64,000 nt of DNA from Sulfitobacter sp. S223. Lineage in GTDB: Bacteria; Pseudomonadota; Alphaproteobacteria; Rhodobacterales; Rhodobacteraceae. Under the pieces are notes generated by a model. That model was not told the DNA's origin. It was given only the letters and a program-made list of their open reading frames with translations, and searched no databases. The DNA lies in NCBI RefSeq assembly GCF_025143825.1, contig NZ_CP083560.1, forward strand, positions 2,170,001 to 2,234,000. Direction: 5' to 3'. The position numbers and the translations under genes are program-made. Positions 34,783 to 44,728 of this stretch are shown piece after piece (the stretch's first letter is position 1; each line of letters opens with the position of its first letter).

Positions 34783-36162
34783 ATGGCAACCGAAATTCTT
34801 ATGCCCGCCCTCAGCCCTACAATGGAAGAAGGCACATTGGCCAAATGGATGGTGAAGGAAGGCGATACCGTGTCGTCCGGTGACATCATGGCCGAAATCG
34901 AAACCGACAAGGCCACGATGGAATTCGAGGCCGTGGACGAAGGTGTTATCGGCAAGATCCTGATCGAAGAAGGTACCGAAGGCGTGAAGGTCAACACCGC
35001 CATCGCGATCCTTCTGGAAGAAGGCGAAGACGCCTCTGCCATGGACAATGCCAAATCCGAGCCTGCCAGCGCGCCCGTCCCTGCTGACAAAGAACAGTCG
35101 TCAGAGACAGCCCCCGCAGCCGCCATGTCCCACCCCGAGCCCGAGGTGGACACCTCACCTGACTGGCCCGAAGGCACCACGCTTAAGAAGCAGACAGTGC
35201 GCGAAGCCTTGCGGGACGGCATGGCTGAAGAAATGCGCCGCGACGAGACCGTTTTCGTCATGGGCGAAGAAGTGGCCGAATATCAGGGCGCTTATAAAAT
35301 CACCCAAGGGATGCTGGATGAATTCGGCTCCAAGCGGGTGATTGATACGCCTATCACGGAACATGGTTTTGCCGGTATCGGTGTCGGCGCTGCCTTTGGC
35401 GGCCTTAAGCCCATCGTCGAATTTATGACCTTCAACTTCGCCATGCAGGCGATGGACCAGATCATCAACTCCGCGGCCAAAACGCTGTACATGTCCGGCG
35501 GTCAGATGGGCGCGCCTATGGTGTTCCGTGGACCAAACGGTGCCGCAGCGCGCGTGGGTGCCCAGCACTCTCAGGACTATGCCGCATGGTTTATGCAGGT
35601 TCCCGGCCTCAAGGTTGCGATGCCCTATGCAGCGTCCGACTATAAGGGCCTGATGAAGACAGCCATTCGCGATCCCAACCCGGTGATCTTCCTTGAGAAT
35701 GAGATCCTTTACGGCCGCACCTTCGATGTACCCGATCTGGATGATTACACCGTGCCTTTCGGCAAAGCCCGCATCTGGCGCGAAGGCGACGATGTCACCA
35801 TCGTGAGCTTTGGCATCGGCATGACCTACGCACTGGAAGCCGCCGACAAATTGGCCGAAGAGGGCATCATGGCCGAGGTCATCGATCTGCGCACGCTGCG
35901 CCCGATGGATACGCCCGCGATCATCAAATCCGTGATGAAGACCAATCGTCTGGTCACGGTTGAAGAAGGCTGGCCGCAAGGTTCTGTCGGGAACTACATC
36001 AGCTCAGTCGTGATGCAGGAGGCGTTTGATTATCTGGACGCCCCGGTGATCAACTGCACAGGCAAGGATGTCCCGATGCCCTATGCGGCGAACCTTGAAA
36101 AACACGCGCTTGTCACCACCGCCGAGGTGATTGAAGCTGTGAAAAAAGTAACATACAAATAA
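34783..36162 (+). CDS. pdhB: Pyruvate dehydrogenase E1 component, beta subunit with N-terminal lipoyl domain
   Basis: The 459-residue protein begins with a lipoyl domain (residues about 1-80, lipoyl-lysine Lys43 in [10 protein letters not shown]), then an Ala/Pro-rich linker (about 85-130), then the E1 beta fold: [60 protein letters not shown] and [20 protein letters not shown] lipoyl domain on E1 beta is a known alphaproteobacterial feature. Its lipoyl domain is almost the same protein as that of PdhC, though the codons differ widely. It lies between pdhA and pdhC with gaps of 3 and 12 bases. Confidence 0.97.
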   Translation: MATEILMPALSPTMEEGTLAKWMVKEGDTVSSGDIMAEIETDKATMEFEAVDEGVIGKILIEEGTEGVKVNTAIAILLEEGEDASAMDNAKSEPASAPVPADKEQSSETAPAAAMSHPEPEVDTSPDWPEGTTLKKQTVREALRDGMAEEMRRDETVFVMGEEVAEYQGAYKITQGMLDEFGSKRVIDTPITEHGFAGIGVGAAFGGLKPIVEFMTFNFAMQAMDQIINSAAKTLYMSGGQMGAPMVFRGPNGAAARVGAQHSQDYAAWFMQVPGLKVAMPYAASDYKGLMKTAIRDPNPVIFLENEILYGRTFDVPDLDDYTVPFGKARIWREGDDVTIVSFGIGMTYALEAADKLAEEGIMAEVIDLRTLRPMDTPAIIKSVMKTNRLVTVEEGWPQGSVGNYISSVVMQEAFDYLDAPVINCTGKDVPMPYAANLEKHALVTTAEVIEAVKKVTYK

Positions 36163-36174
36163 GGAGCGGACACG

Positions 36175-37509
36175 ATGCCAACAGAAATCCTCATGCCCGC
36201 CCTCTCACCCACCATGGAAGAAGGCACGCTGGCCAAGTGGCTCGTCAAAGAAGGCGACACAGTCTCCTCCGGTGACGTGATGTGCGAGATCGAAACAGAC
36301 AAAGCGACGATGGAATTCGAAGCCGTCGACGAAGGCGTGATCGGTAAGATCCTGATCGAAGAAGGCACAGAAGGTGTGAAGGTTAATACCGCCATCGCCG
36401 TGCTGCTCGAAGAAGGTGAAAGCGCTGATGACATCACAGATACGCCCGCACCAAAGGCGGACACATCAAGCAATGCCGCGCCAGCCGAAGCCTCTGACGC
36501 AACAGCACCGGCCAAAGGCCATGGTCGCGGCGAAACCGATGCCACAAAAGCCCCCGCCGCTGGCGCAAAATCAGATGGCAGTCGCATCTTCGCCTCTCCT
36601 CTTGCGCGCCGTATTGCTGCGCAAAAGGGTCTGGATTTGGCAGATATCAAAGGCTCCGGCCCCCACGGACGGATTGTAAAAGCAGACGTCGAAGGCCTGT
36701 CAAAAACAGACGCTCCAAAGGCGGCAGCACCTTCCACACCGGACAAAGCAGCTGCACCTGCGGCATCTATGCCAACGGGCCCCTCCAGCGATGCTATCGC
36801 CAAAATGTACGAAGGCCGCGAGTACGAGGAAATCACCCTCAACGGTATGCGCAAGACAATTGCAGCACGCCTGACCGAGGCAAAGCAAACAGTGCCGCAT
36901 TTCTATCTGCGCCGCGATATCCAGCTTGATGCGCTAATGGCCTTCCGCGCCCAACTCAACAAACAGCTTGAACCGCGTGGCGTTAAGCTATCGGTCAATG
37001 ACTTCATCATCAAAGCCTGCGCCCTTGCGCTGCAACAGGTACCAGACGCCAACGCCGTCTGGGCCGGTGACAAAGTATTCAAACTCAAGCCATCCGATGT
37101 TGCCGTTGCCGTCGCGATTGAGGGCGGGCTGTTCACCCCTGTTCTCAAAGACGCCGAGATGAAATCCCTGTCAGCGCTCAGCGCAGAGATGAAAGACCTT
37201 GCAGGACGTGCACGTGATCGCAAGCTTGCGCCGCATGAATATCAGGGCGGCAGCTTTGCCATCTCTAATCTGGGTATGTTCGGCATCGATAACTTCGACG
37301 CGGTTATCAACCCGCCCCACGGTGCTATTCTTGCTGTGGGCGCTGGCGTGAAAAAGCCAGTTGTTGGCGCTGACGGGGAGCTTGGAATCGCAACAGTGAT
37401 GTCCGTCACCCTGTCCGTCGATCACCGGGTTATTGATGGCGCTCTGGGCGCCCAGTTGCTCGCAGCCATCAAAGAAAATCTTGAAGCGCCCATGACGATG
37501 CTCGCCTGA
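36175..37509 (+). CDS. pdhC: Dihydrolipoamide acetyltransferase (E2) of pyruvate dehydrogenase
   Basis: E2 carries the acetyl group on lipoyl arms and transfers it to CoA; it forms the core of the complex. The 444-residue protein has an N-terminal lipoyl domain (1-80, Lys43), a linker, the peripheral-subunit-binding domain (about 140-175, [20 protein letters not shown] and [11 protein letters not shown]), a second linker and the acyltransferase domain with the catalytic motif [14 protein letters not shown] near the C-terminus. An aaggag site lies 7 bases before the ATG. A hairpin and a terminator follow. With lpdA (E3) under the same operator, all subunits of the complex are accounted for. 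Confidence 0.97.
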   Translation: MPTEILMPALSPTMEEGTLAKWLVKEGDTVSSGDVMCEIETDKATMEFEAVDEGVIGKILIEEGTEGVKVNTAIAVLLEEGESADDITDTPAPKADTSSNAAPAEASDATAPAKGHGRGETDATKAPAAGAKSDGSRIFASPLARRIAAQKGLDLADIKGSGPHGRIVKADVEGLSKTDAPKAAAPSTPDKAAAPAASMPTGPSSDAIAKMYEGREYEEITLNGMRKTIAARLTEAKQTVPHFYLRRDIQLDALMAFRAQLNKQLEPRGVKLSVNDFIIKACALALQQVPDANAVWAGDKVFKLKPSDVAVAVAIEGGLFTPVLKDAEMKSLSALSAEMKDLAGRARDRKLAPHEYQGGSFAISNLGMFGIDNFDAVINPPHGAILAVGAGVKKPVVGADGELGIATVMSVTLSVDHRVIDGALGAQLLAAIKENLEAPMTMLA

Positions 37510-37516
37510 TATTTCT

Positions 37517-37562
37517 TTTGGCGATAAATATCCTGGGGAGTTTGAGGGGCTAGCCCCTTAAC
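37517..37562. repeat. Palindromic intergenic element after pdhC
   Basis: The segment ggcgataaatatcctgggga leads into gttgagg-like DNA around a perfect 14-base palindrome aggggctagcccct (37547-37560). The form, a conserved ggcgataaatat lead and a short GC palindrome, resembles dispersed intergenic elements seen in Rhodobacteraceae; this is an impression, not a search result. It may help end the pdh transcript. Confidence 0.35.
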
Positions 37563-37589
37563 CCATCCTTCTAAAAAACGTTTAACATC

Positions 37590-37622
37590 AAAAAAGGCCG
37601 GAGCATCGCTCCGGCCTTTTTC
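37590..37622. terminator. Bidirectional terminator between pdhC and cysE
   Basis: The 10-bp perfect stem aaggccggagc / gctccggcctt with an atc loop has an A-run before and a T-run after it, so it can stop transcription of both convergent genes. Confidence 0.9.
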
Positions 37623-37644
37623 AATACGGCAACTATCCTAATCG

Positions 37645-38457
37645 CTATTCTTCCCAGGGTCCAAGCATGTGGTTCATAGAAATAGAAGGTTGTTCACAGC
37701 CAGCTTCACCTACAATGCGTGCTGGAATTCCGGCGACAGTCTTGCAGGGGGGAACATCTTCCAGCACCACAGAACCTGCAGCGATGCGGCTGCAATGGCC
37801 GATCTTGATATTGCCCAACACTTTGGCCCCTGCCCCGATTAGCACGCCATCTTCGATCTTCGGATGGCGATCTTCTTCTTCCTTACCAGTCCCACCCAGC
37901 GTCACAGAATGCAGCATCGACACATTGTCGCCGACAACAGCCGTCTCACCGATCACGACAGAATGAGCATGGTCGATCATAATCCCCTTACCCATGCGCG
38001 CGCCGGGGTGGATATCCACGCCAAAAATCTCGGAAACACGCATCTGGAAAAAATAGGCCAGATCACGTTGGCCGCGCGCCCATAGAAAATGGCTTACGCG
38101 ATAGGCTTGCACAGCCTGATAGCCCTTGAAGTAAAGGATCGGCTGCAAAAGCCGGTGACACGCCGGATCACGTTCATAGATTGCCACCAGATCGGCGCGG
38201 GCGGCTTCTACCAAACCAGGTTCATCTGCATAAGCTTGGTCCACGATTTCGCGCACCACCATCATCGACATCTCGTTTGAAGAAAGCTTGGCGGCAATCC
38301 GATAAGATAAAGCCTTCTCGATCGAAGTATGATGCAGAATCGTCGCATGCACAAAACCACCAATCAGCGGTTCATCCGCGGCCGCCTTTTGCGCATCAAG
38401 TTTGATCTGATCCCAGACAGGATCAACAGAGGCGATTTTACTACGAGGACTTGCCAT
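37645..38457 (-). CDS. cysE: Serine O-acetyltransferase
   Basis: CysE acetylates serine with acetyl-CoA, the committed step of cysteine synthesis. The 270-residue protein has an N-terminal helical domain (to about 150) and a left-handed beta-helix of hexapeptide repeats: FGVDIHPGARMGKGIMIDHA, VIGETAVVGDNVSMLHSVTL and GDRHPKIEDG-like loop DRHPKIEDGVLIGAGAKVLG. Catalytic His and Asp lie in DHAHSVVIGE. An aaggag site precedes the ATG. It borders the GTA cluster on its downstream side and shares its strand but is separated by 71 bases from the last GTA-linked gene upstream. Confidence 0.96.
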   Translation of the reverse strand: MASPRSKIASVDPVWDQIKLDAQKAAADEPLIGGFVHATILHHTSIEKALSYRIAAKLSSNEMSMMVVREIVDQAYADEPGLVEAARADLVAIYERDPACHRLLQPILYFKGYQAVQAYRVSHFLWARGQRDLAYFFQMRVSEIFGVDIHPGARMGKGIMIDHAHSVVIGETAVVGDNVSMLHSVTLGGTGKEEEDRHPKIEDGVLIGAGAKVLGNIKIGHCSRIAAGSVVLEDVPPCKTVAGIPARIVGEAGCEQPSISMNHMLGPWEE

Positions 38458-38528
38458 AACGTGGCTCCTTTATCTCGGCGTGTTTCCCTATTTACCACAA
38501 ATCGGGCCGCTGCAAAGACGTAGCATGA

Positions 38529-38825
38529 TCAAGTCAGGGTGAATTTCCCGCGCCGACGGGCCAAAGCAGTCAAAACAACAGCCATCGAAAGACAGTAATC
38601 CGGCGGCTGTTTAAGGGGACCATGGTGCTTTAGATGGGCCAGTGCCGCCGCGCGCAGGCTGCCGTCCCCCCATGCGGGATGCAATCTATGCAGGCGTTTG
38701 ACGTACTTATCGGCAACATGTGCATGCCAGAGCAGCTGTTGGCTCAGGGCCGCACCCGCGCCCATGTGAACTGTCTGCACCGCGCGCGCCGCGTGGTGCA
38801 GATCACTCAAGCCAACCTTCCTCAC
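38529..38825 (-). CDS. Small GTA-associated protein (DUF7742-like)
   Basis: The 98-residue product, starting with GTG, overlaps the megatron stop by GTGA and so belongs to the GTA transcript. The pattern RKVGLSDLHHAARAV, then HVADKYVKRLHRLHPAWGDG and LSMAVVLTALARRRGK, fits the short helical protein that follows the host-specificity gene in several Rhodobacteraceae GTA clusters (I associate it with DUF7742). No function is known to me. Family assignment is tentative, but the reading frame is well supported by coupling. Confidence 0.7.
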   Translation of the reverse strand: MRKVGLSDLHHAARAVQTVHMGAGAALSQQLLWHAHVADKYVKRLHRLHPAWGDGSLRAAALAHLKHHGPLKQPPDYCLSMAVVLTALARRRGKFTLT

Positions 38826-41800
38826 AATCCGGTGATCTCTGTCCGCGAAAACAATCCCGGGCCATAGGCGGATGAGACCTGAGCCACTTCGATCGCAAAC
38901 GGAGCCTGCACCTCATCTGCGGCTTGCGCGGCGGCGCTGTATTCAAACACCGGCGCTTGAACTACGACCTCTCTTAAGATGTTTTCCTCTTTCACAATGC
39001 GCAGCAGATAGGATTCACCTTCTTCACCCAAGGGCACCTCAAGAGGTTCCCAAGCGTCCCCGTCAATTCGTGTCCGCCTTACCCAACTAATTGACAGTGC
39101 ACCGTCCGGCTGCGGTCGCGTGCGCAAATGTACAGGCGCGTACGGGCGCAGACCATTACCGTCAAAAGCGCGGCTGAGCTGGCGGAACGAGGGATCATCC
39201 ACGGGTCTTTGGGCTGGTCCGATCCGGTAATTCTGCAAGACACGGCGCAGATTTCGTCCCATCTCAATCTGCAACGGCACAGAATCTAGCACCACGATTT
39301 GCGATCCAGTAGGCCAGACATCCGGCATCAGCCCATCTGAGCCCGCCTGCCCCCGCAGCCTGTTCCGCAATAGATAGGTACGCGGCCCGATCAGCTCAGC
39401 ATCGGCAAACTGGAACAGCTCCCAATTCCCACTACTACCATCGCCGATCGCGGCCAGATTGGCCCCCGACAGCAGAGCATCTTGGTCTACCGACTCCAGT
39501 TGCCCGCTTATCAAACAAACCTCCAACGCGTCGCCGCGATCAATAAGGCCCGGACATGCGCGCAACATAGGTGACCGTGTGCTACCCACCGTGGACCGGA
39601 TCGGGAGGACCGTATTAAGCTTATAGTTCTGGTCCGTCAGGCTGGAGTAAAGCGCCACGCTCCCCGGCCATGGGTTCGCACTCGCTGCAATATACGGCGC
39701 GTGTGGGACTTCATCGCCTGTCAGCAACGGAAGATCCATAAACAGCGGATAGACTGGCACTGGCGCCACGAATTGCTGCAAGCCGATCAGCTCGTCAGAC
39801 AAGGGGGATGGCTCATAAACCTCAGGGTCAATCCGGACCGCCTCAATCTGCTGATAAGCAGCCTGATCGACCCGATCAATCCGGTACAATGATGGCCCCT
39901 CTCCCTGATCACCCGAAAGCTTCACCACATCCCCGGATCGCACGGGCATTTTTGATGGCGGCAAGGCAAATTGAACGCTTTCACGCGCGATGCGCGCCTC
40001 ATTGAGCCAACGTTCGGCCACCTGACGGCCCTCAGCACGGGTCAGAAGCATTGTGAATTCCGTTGCGGCGACCGCATGGGTCTCCTCATCGGGCAGCACC
40101 GCCTCTTCAGAGATAACGTCAAAGCTGGCATCTGCCTGAATAAAGCGAACCCTTACGCGGCCTGAAAGGGATGCATCCGCTTCGCGCACCTGCACGAAAG
40201 TCCCGTCCAAATCCGTGCTGACCGCAAATTCGTCAGGGTTAAGCTGCGTCTCTCGTTGGCCATCACGCATCCGAAATGTCAGCACACCGTCCCGTTCGAT
40301 CGCGTCAAAGCCGTGGCGAACCATCAGCGGCTGCAACGAAGCACGCGCATCGCCAACGTCCGATACGCCATAGCCACGGACCAGCCCGTAAAGACCGCTA
40401 GTGTCACAATCACTCACGCCTGCACGGCGGCAGATTTCGCCCACAACCGATGCCAGGCTGCGCGAGGAACTCCGGCCATTCAACCAATGACCGCGCGCGT
40501 AGTTGGAGCCATCACTCCAAAGTTCGCGGCTGTTCGGGAAGAACGGAAAAGGCCGCACATCCCACGCCCATACGAAGGCGCGGCTCATGTCGATCATCGG
40601 ACCTTCATATTCAATTCCTTGCGGGTTGTTTTCCGGTTGGGCCCAATAATCGATCATTGCCCGTAGATACTGCATCTGCATCAGATCATCGCGGCGCCCG
40701 TCAGAATAGCGTGGCAAACTGCTTTCCGAAGATTTGAGGTCCAGAAACTTGTTCGGTTGGTTCGTACCCTTATCAATTGCAGCACAGCCGTATTCCGTGA
40801 ACCAAACGGGCTTTTGTCCCCGTAGCCAAGCTGTCGGCTCATTGCTCCGCACACCGTCAACACGGTCATAATGCAGATTGGCCCACCAGTTCCGGATATC
40901 CTTGTAACGATATATCCACGGCTCATCATAGGCACCGTCCGTGATCGGCGTGCGTATCTGGGCATCGCGTTCTTCTATCGACCCGTAGTACCAATCATAC
41001 CCCTCACCGCCCTCGATGTTGGATTTGAGGTATTCAAGATTATAAATAGCATCCCAGTCTTGCGCATCCTTATGGGCAACGCCCTCTCGCCAATCGGACA
41101 GAGGCATATAGTTGTCGATACCGATAAAATCGATTTCGGGGTCTGCCCAAAGGGGGTCCAAGTGGAACAGTCGGTCGCCGGTGCCGTCCTGCGGCTGATA
41201 GCCGAAATATTCGCTCCAATCTGCCGCATAGCTGATTTTTGTGTCCGGCCCAACAAGCGTGCGAACCTCTGCTGCCAATGCCCGCAACGCGACAACTGCC
41301 GGAAACGTATTCCTGCCGGAGCGGATTTGCGTCAGCCCGCGCATCTCAGAGCTGATGCAGAAAGCGTCTACTCCGCCCGAAGCAGCGCAAAGTGCAGCAT
41401 AGTGCAATATGAACCGTGACAGGCTCCATTCTTGCGGACCATCGTAGCTGACGGCGCCGTTGTGTACAGTGAAGTCAGATGCTTGTACCGTGCCAAAAAA
41501 CGCCGCTACTTCGGCTTCGGCAGCGGAGGTTGTGTCTGGCGATCCTTCCCTCCCCGGTGCAACTGACAGAGTGATCCGGCCGCGCCATGGCAATGCAGGC
41601 TGCCCCTCCTCGCCCGTATACGGGTTGGGCAATGTGTTGCCCTTAGTTTGGTCCATCAGGATGAACGGATAAAACATCACCGCCTTGTTTGCAGCATTCA
41701 TCGCTTGAATCGCCTCAACCACAGCGGCGTCCGCAGGCGTGCCGCCATAGATGGGTCGGCCATCAGCGGCCCGGGCGATGACCTGTGCAGCATCACGGGT

Positions 41801-42757
41801 TAGTCCTGCCACTTGCCACCGCATTTCATCGCCGTCGATCTCGGGGTCCTCGATTTTGGGTTGCACGCGGCATTCACCAGCCCGCAGGTCCGATCCAAAC
41901 CATGACACAACCAATGATGCCGACTTAAGCTCTGGCAACTCCTCGTCCATCGCTTCCAACGAGGTGGAGAAATCGGTTTTGCCAGAAGGGGAATTGATGT
42001 TGGCGCTCCAGCGTGAGTGATTTTCGCCCTCGTATGTCACCGGGGTCGTGGCCAATGCGTATTCGCCCGTGCCAGGTATTAACGCGACACCCTCCACTCC
42101 GTAGCTCAGCGCATGGCTGGCATCTGGTGCACCTCGCTGTTCGGGGCGAACTACCTCAAAGCTGAACTGCGGCACACGGTTGCCAAAGCGTTGCAGCGCA
42201 AGCGCCTCCATCACCACATACGCCGTTCCTCGATAGGCTGGCACCATCCCCGTGCCTTCTATCGCTTCCATGAGCGGATCAGCTTGTTGGTCTGCACTGC
42301 CTTTGTAGACGGTCATGTTCAGATCATCGGGCGCGATTTCTTCGCCGTCAGCCCAAATTCGTCCGACGCGGGTGATCTCCCCCTCACACAGGGCAATCGC
42401 CAAATTCACTGAATAGCTGTACTCGGTCGTTTTTGGCTGGGCACTGCCGCCCTTCCCTCCGCCAGTGGTGGAGGTAATCTCTTCAAAATCAGACGCCCAG
42501 ATTATCTGACCGCCAAGCCGCAGCCGACCATAAAGTTGGGTGATCGGGTCACCTTCCCCAGCATTGGTCAGTCGGAACCTGTCCACCTGCCCCGTCTCCA
42601 CGGCCTGCGCACCTGTGCCAAGTATTTTCTGGTCCACCACACGGCCTAGCGTCGCCCCGACGGCGCGCCCGATCGCCACCGATGACAACCCCGCAACCGT
42701 TCCGCCGATAGAGCCGCCAACAGCCGCTCCTGCCGCTGAAAATAAAATCGTCGCCAT
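38822..42757 (-). CDS. GTA g15: megatron / host-specificity baseplate protein
   Basis: This 1311-residue protein is the large tail-tip protein of the particle, thought to contact the recipient and aid DNA entry. The N-terminus (GAAVGGSIGGTVAGLSSVAI) is hydrophobic and glycine-rich; a TIM-barrel-like region follows at about residues 430-760 (TKISYAADWSEYFGY, FIGIDNYMPLSDWREG, KPVWFTEYGCAAIDKGTNQP), the hallmark of GTA g15, then tail-protein-J-like beta domains and fibronectin-like C-terminal part. It is the longest gene of the cluster and overlaps g14 by one base (TAATG). Confidence 0.93.
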   Translation of the reverse strand: MATILFSAAGAAVGGSIGGTVAGLSSVAIGRAVGATLGRVVDQKILGTGAQAVETGQVDRFRLTNAGEGDPITQLYGRLRLGGQIIWASDFEEITSTTGGGKGGSAQPKTTEYSYSVNLAIALCEGEITRVGRIWADGEEIAPDDLNMTVYKGSADQQADPLMEAIEGTGMVPAYRGTAYVVMEALALQRFGNRVPQFSFEVVRPEQRGAPDASHALSYGVEGVALIPGTGEYALATTPVTYEGENHSRWSANINSPSGKTDFSTSLEAMDEELPELKSASLVVSWFGSDLRAGECRVQPKIEDPEIDGDEMRWQVAGLTRDAAQVIARAADGRPIYGGTPADAAVVEAIQAMNAANKAVMFYPFILMDQTKGNTLPNPYTGEEGQPALPWRGRITLSVAPGREGSPDTTSAAEAEVAAFFGTVQASDFTVHNGAVSYDGPQEWSLSRFILHYAALCAASGGVDAFCISSEMRGLTQIRSGRNTFPAVVALRALAAEVRTLVGPDTKISYAADWSEYFGYQPQDGTGDRLFHLDPLWADPEIDFIGIDNYMPLSDWREGVAHKDAQDWDAIYNLEYLKSNIEGGEGYDWYYGSIEERDAQIRTPITDGAYDEPWIYRYKDIRNWWANLHYDRVDGVRSNEPTAWLRGQKPVWFTEYGCAAIDKGTNQPNKFLDLKSSESSLPRYSDGRRDDLMQMQYLRAMIDYWAQPENNPQGIEYEGPMIDMSRAFVWAWDVRPFPFFPNSRELWSDGSNYARGHWLNGRSSSRSLASVVGEICRRAGVSDCDTSGLYGLVRGYGVSDVGDARASLQPLMVRHGFDAIERDGVLTFRMRDGQRETQLNPDEFAVSTDLDGTFVQVREADASLSGRVRVRFIQADASFDVISEEAVLPDEETHAVAATEFTMLLTRAEGRQVAERWLNEARIARESVQFALPPSKMPVRSGDVVKLSGDQGEGPSLYRIDRVDQAAYQQIEAVRIDPEVYEPSPLSDELIGLQQFVAPVPVYPLFMDLPLLTGDEVPHAPYIAASANPWPGSVALYSSLTDQNYKLNTVLPIRSTVGSTRSPMLRACPGLIDRGDALEVCLISGQLESVDQDALLSGANLAAIGDGSSGNWELFQFADAELIGPRTYLLRNRLRGQAGSDGLMPDVWPTGSQIVVLDSVPLQIEMGRNLRRVLQNYRIGPAQRPVDDPSFRQLSRAFDGNGLRPYAPVHLRTRPQPDGALSISWVRRTRIDGDAWEPLEVPLGEEGESYLLRIVKEENILREVVVQAPVFEYSAAAQAADEVQAPFAIEVAQVSSAYGPGLFSRTEITGL

Positions 42758-43197
42758 TAGATGACCTCCTCGGGAAATTCAAAACAAGCCACCACACGGC
42801 GACGCCACGGCGCGCTCAGCGGGCTTTCGACAACACCATGACGTGAATAGGCATGGATAAAACGCGGGGCGCTACCCGCTTGCGATTGGATCCCCAGATG
42901 TTTGGCGACAGCGCTTTGCCGCATCCTGAACAGCAGCACATCACCTGCCTCCGCCTGCGACACAGGCTTCGTTTCCAGATGACGCAAGGCCGCTTCCCAA
43001 AGCCGCTCTTCTCCCTGCGGCTCCGACCAATCCATTGAATACGCAGGCACTGACTCGGGCTCTTGACCGTAAACCTCCCGCCAGACGCCACGGATCAGCC
43101 CCAAGCAATCGCTTCCAGCGCCTCGCGTGGCTGTCTGGTGCACGTAGGGAGTTCCAATCCACTCCCTGGCCGCCTCAATGATGTGCGCGCGGCTCAT
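42757..43197 (-). CDS. GTA g14: NlpC/P60 cell-wall peptidase
   Basis: The 146-residue NlpC/P60-type cysteine peptidase cuts peptidoglycan peptides during DNA delivery. The catalytic cysteine is in TRGAGSDCLGLIRGVWREVY and the histidine in VAKHLGIQ or RFIHAYSRHG; the N-terminus REWIGTPYVHQTATRG is typical. It overlaps g13 by 4 bases (ATGA) and g15 by one base. Assignment rests on the motif and on its exact place between hub and megatron. Confidence 0.93.
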   Translation of the reverse strand: MSRAHIIEAAREWIGTPYVHQTATRGAGSDCLGLIRGVWREVYGQEPESVPAYSMDWSEPQGEERLWEAALRHLETKPVSQAEAGDVLLFRMRQSAVAKHLGIQSQAGSAPRFIHAYSRHGVVESPLSAPWRRRVVACFEFPEEVI

Positions 43198-44081
43198 CTC
43201 AGCGATCCGCCGCTATTTACATTCTTGCTGCTCGGTACCGAGACCACCCAATCTTCACCCGGCAAATCAGGGAATCCCTGATAGTTGTCGAAGTTGTTGA
43301 ACTTGAGGCGGCAGGTCTCTGCACGCTTGTCACAGCCCGCGATAAGACGCACCTGCGTGCCGGCCTCAACCAGTCCTCGCACAGGTTCCCAAAGCTCGAT
43401 GACTCTGGCATTCCCTTCTACGCGGTCTGATTTGATTGTCCCCCAAAGACCCTGCGCGGGGCCACTTAGAACCTCCAACCGGCCACGCGTGAACCAGTCG
43501 GGGTCAAAAGACGAAAAATCCTGCCAGACAAAACGACGGGCGCCGTCCACCGACTGGACGGGCAAAGACTGCGCATAGCTATCCCTTGCGAGGTTAAAGC
43601 GGCAATTGCTATCACCCAGAACTGCGGAGCATGGCTTTTGATAGACCCTCCCCAGCGGTCTGTTCAGGCCTTCGGTCAGGCCGCGTAATTCTGCACGAAA
43701 ACCGCCACCGGCGCGGGTTAGCTCGCCCAGATGGCCTCGGAAATTCAGCCAGTGCTGATCAGTATCTACCCAGTTGACCAACCACGCCCGCACTTCGGCG
43801 CCGTCAAAGCGGCCCTGTTCAATCTCGTCTTCGCGTAAAGAGGCATCCGACAGCGCACCAAGCGCTTCTGAGTTATCCACTGACAGACCTGTTGATTGCG
43901 CCAGCGCCAGCGCGGTCAATCCTGTATCCGCACGAAATTCGTATCCCGCGAAACGCAGCGGCAAATCGTGGTCGGTGAACGCAAAGACGACACCGTCTTT
44001 GCGCGTAATTGCCCAGGCGTGGCAGACGGTGGTCAGCCCGCCACGCAGGTGTTCGGCAAGTTCTGTGTTGAAATCACCCAT
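43194..44081 (-). CDS. GTA g13: tail hub protein (DUF2163)
   Basis: The 295-residue protein begins with a DUF2163 domain (about 1-150: TTVCHAWAITRKDGVVFAFT, LRFAGYEFRADTGLTALALA) and ends with the BR0599-like domain (CDKRAETCRLKFNNFDNYQG). Four conserved cysteines occur as CSAVLGDSNC and CDKRAETC, which could hold an iron-sulfur cluster as known for related tail-hub proteins. It forms the hub at the tail end. Overlaps g12 by one base and g14 by four. Confidence 0.93.
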   Translation of the reverse strand: MGDFNTELAEHLRGGLTTVCHAWAITRKDGVVFAFTDHDLPLRFAGYEFRADTGLTALALAQSTGLSVDNSEALGALSDASLREDEIEQGRFDGAEVRAWLVNWVDTDQHWLNFRGHLGELTRAGGGFRAELRGLTEGLNRPLGRVYQKPCSAVLGDSNCRFNLARDSYAQSLPVQSVDGARRFVWQDFSSFDPDWFTRGRLEVLSGPAQGLWGTIKSDRVEGNARVIELWEPVRGLVEAGTQVRLIAGCDKRAETCRLKFNNFDNYQGFPDLPGEDWVVSVPSSKNVNSGGSLR

Positions 44082-44713
44082 TACACACGCACCTCGCGTA
44101 CCGGAATATCGGGCACCTGACCTGCATGAAAACTCGCAATGTTGGTGAGCAGGCTATCGCTGTCGAACCGGACTGGTACGTCGAAATGAAACCCGGCAAA
44201 GACCCGCGTGTCCGGATCGGGCGGATGGCTGAAAGTAATCACCCCCGAAGTCTCGTCCACTGTGTAGTCAACGGCCTCTTGCTTGTCGTCCTGCTCTACC
44301 GCGATCAGAACACTGCCTTTCACAGGCTTAGCGATGGGCCGCGCATAGACATGCCCGCCAGATCGGTAGGTCTTGATCAATTGGAACATGGTGGTGACAC
44401 CGTCACCTGTCGCAATCTGCTGGTCGCTGCGGTCAATCTCGGCAGAAGGCTTGGAGGATTTGTAATCCGACCAGTCCTTCCAACGGAAACCATACATCTG
44501 GCCATAGCGCGCTTCGTAGAAGGCGATCACAGCCTCCACATCATCAAGAGAACGCAGACCCAGCCCCGCGTCATAGACGCGCCGCGAATGGGCCCAGGGC
44601 GTATTGCGCTCTTCAAAGCCGTTGGCAAGCGCAACCACATCCACCCGTCGCTGCGGACCACCCAAGGCGCCAAAGCTTAGATCAGGCGGGAATTGTACCT
44701 CGTGAAAGTTCAT
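44081..44713 (-). CDS. GTA g12: distal tail protein (DUF2460)
   Basis: The 210-residue protein matches the DUF2460 / TIGR02217 family: MNFHEVQFPPDLSFGALGGP, HSRRVYDAGLGLRSLDDVEA, FYEARYGQMYGFRWKDWSDY, YTVDETSGVITFSHPP and FHFDVPVRFDSDSL. In the particle it forms the ring between the tail tube and the hub. Length and motifs are standard. It is adjacent to the tape-measure gene (15 bases) and overlaps g13 by one base. Confidence 0.95.
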   Translation of the reverse strand: MNFHEVQFPPDLSFGALGGPQRRVDVVALANGFEERNTPWAHSRRVYDAGLGLRSLDDVEAVIAFYEARYGQMYGFRWKDWSDYKSSKPSAEIDRSDQQIATGDGVTTMFQLIKTYRSGGHVYARPIAKPVKGSVLIAVEQDDKQEAVDYTVDETSGVITFSHPPDPDTRVFAGFHFDVPVRFDSDSLLTNIASFHAGQVPDIPVREVRV

Positions 44714-44728
44714 CTGGAATCCCCCTTC

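Noticed and set aside
37547-37560. Attachment site for the GTA cluster or a prophage
   Set aside because: The palindrome is not repeated on the other side of the cluster, and there is no integrase; GTA clusters do not excise.
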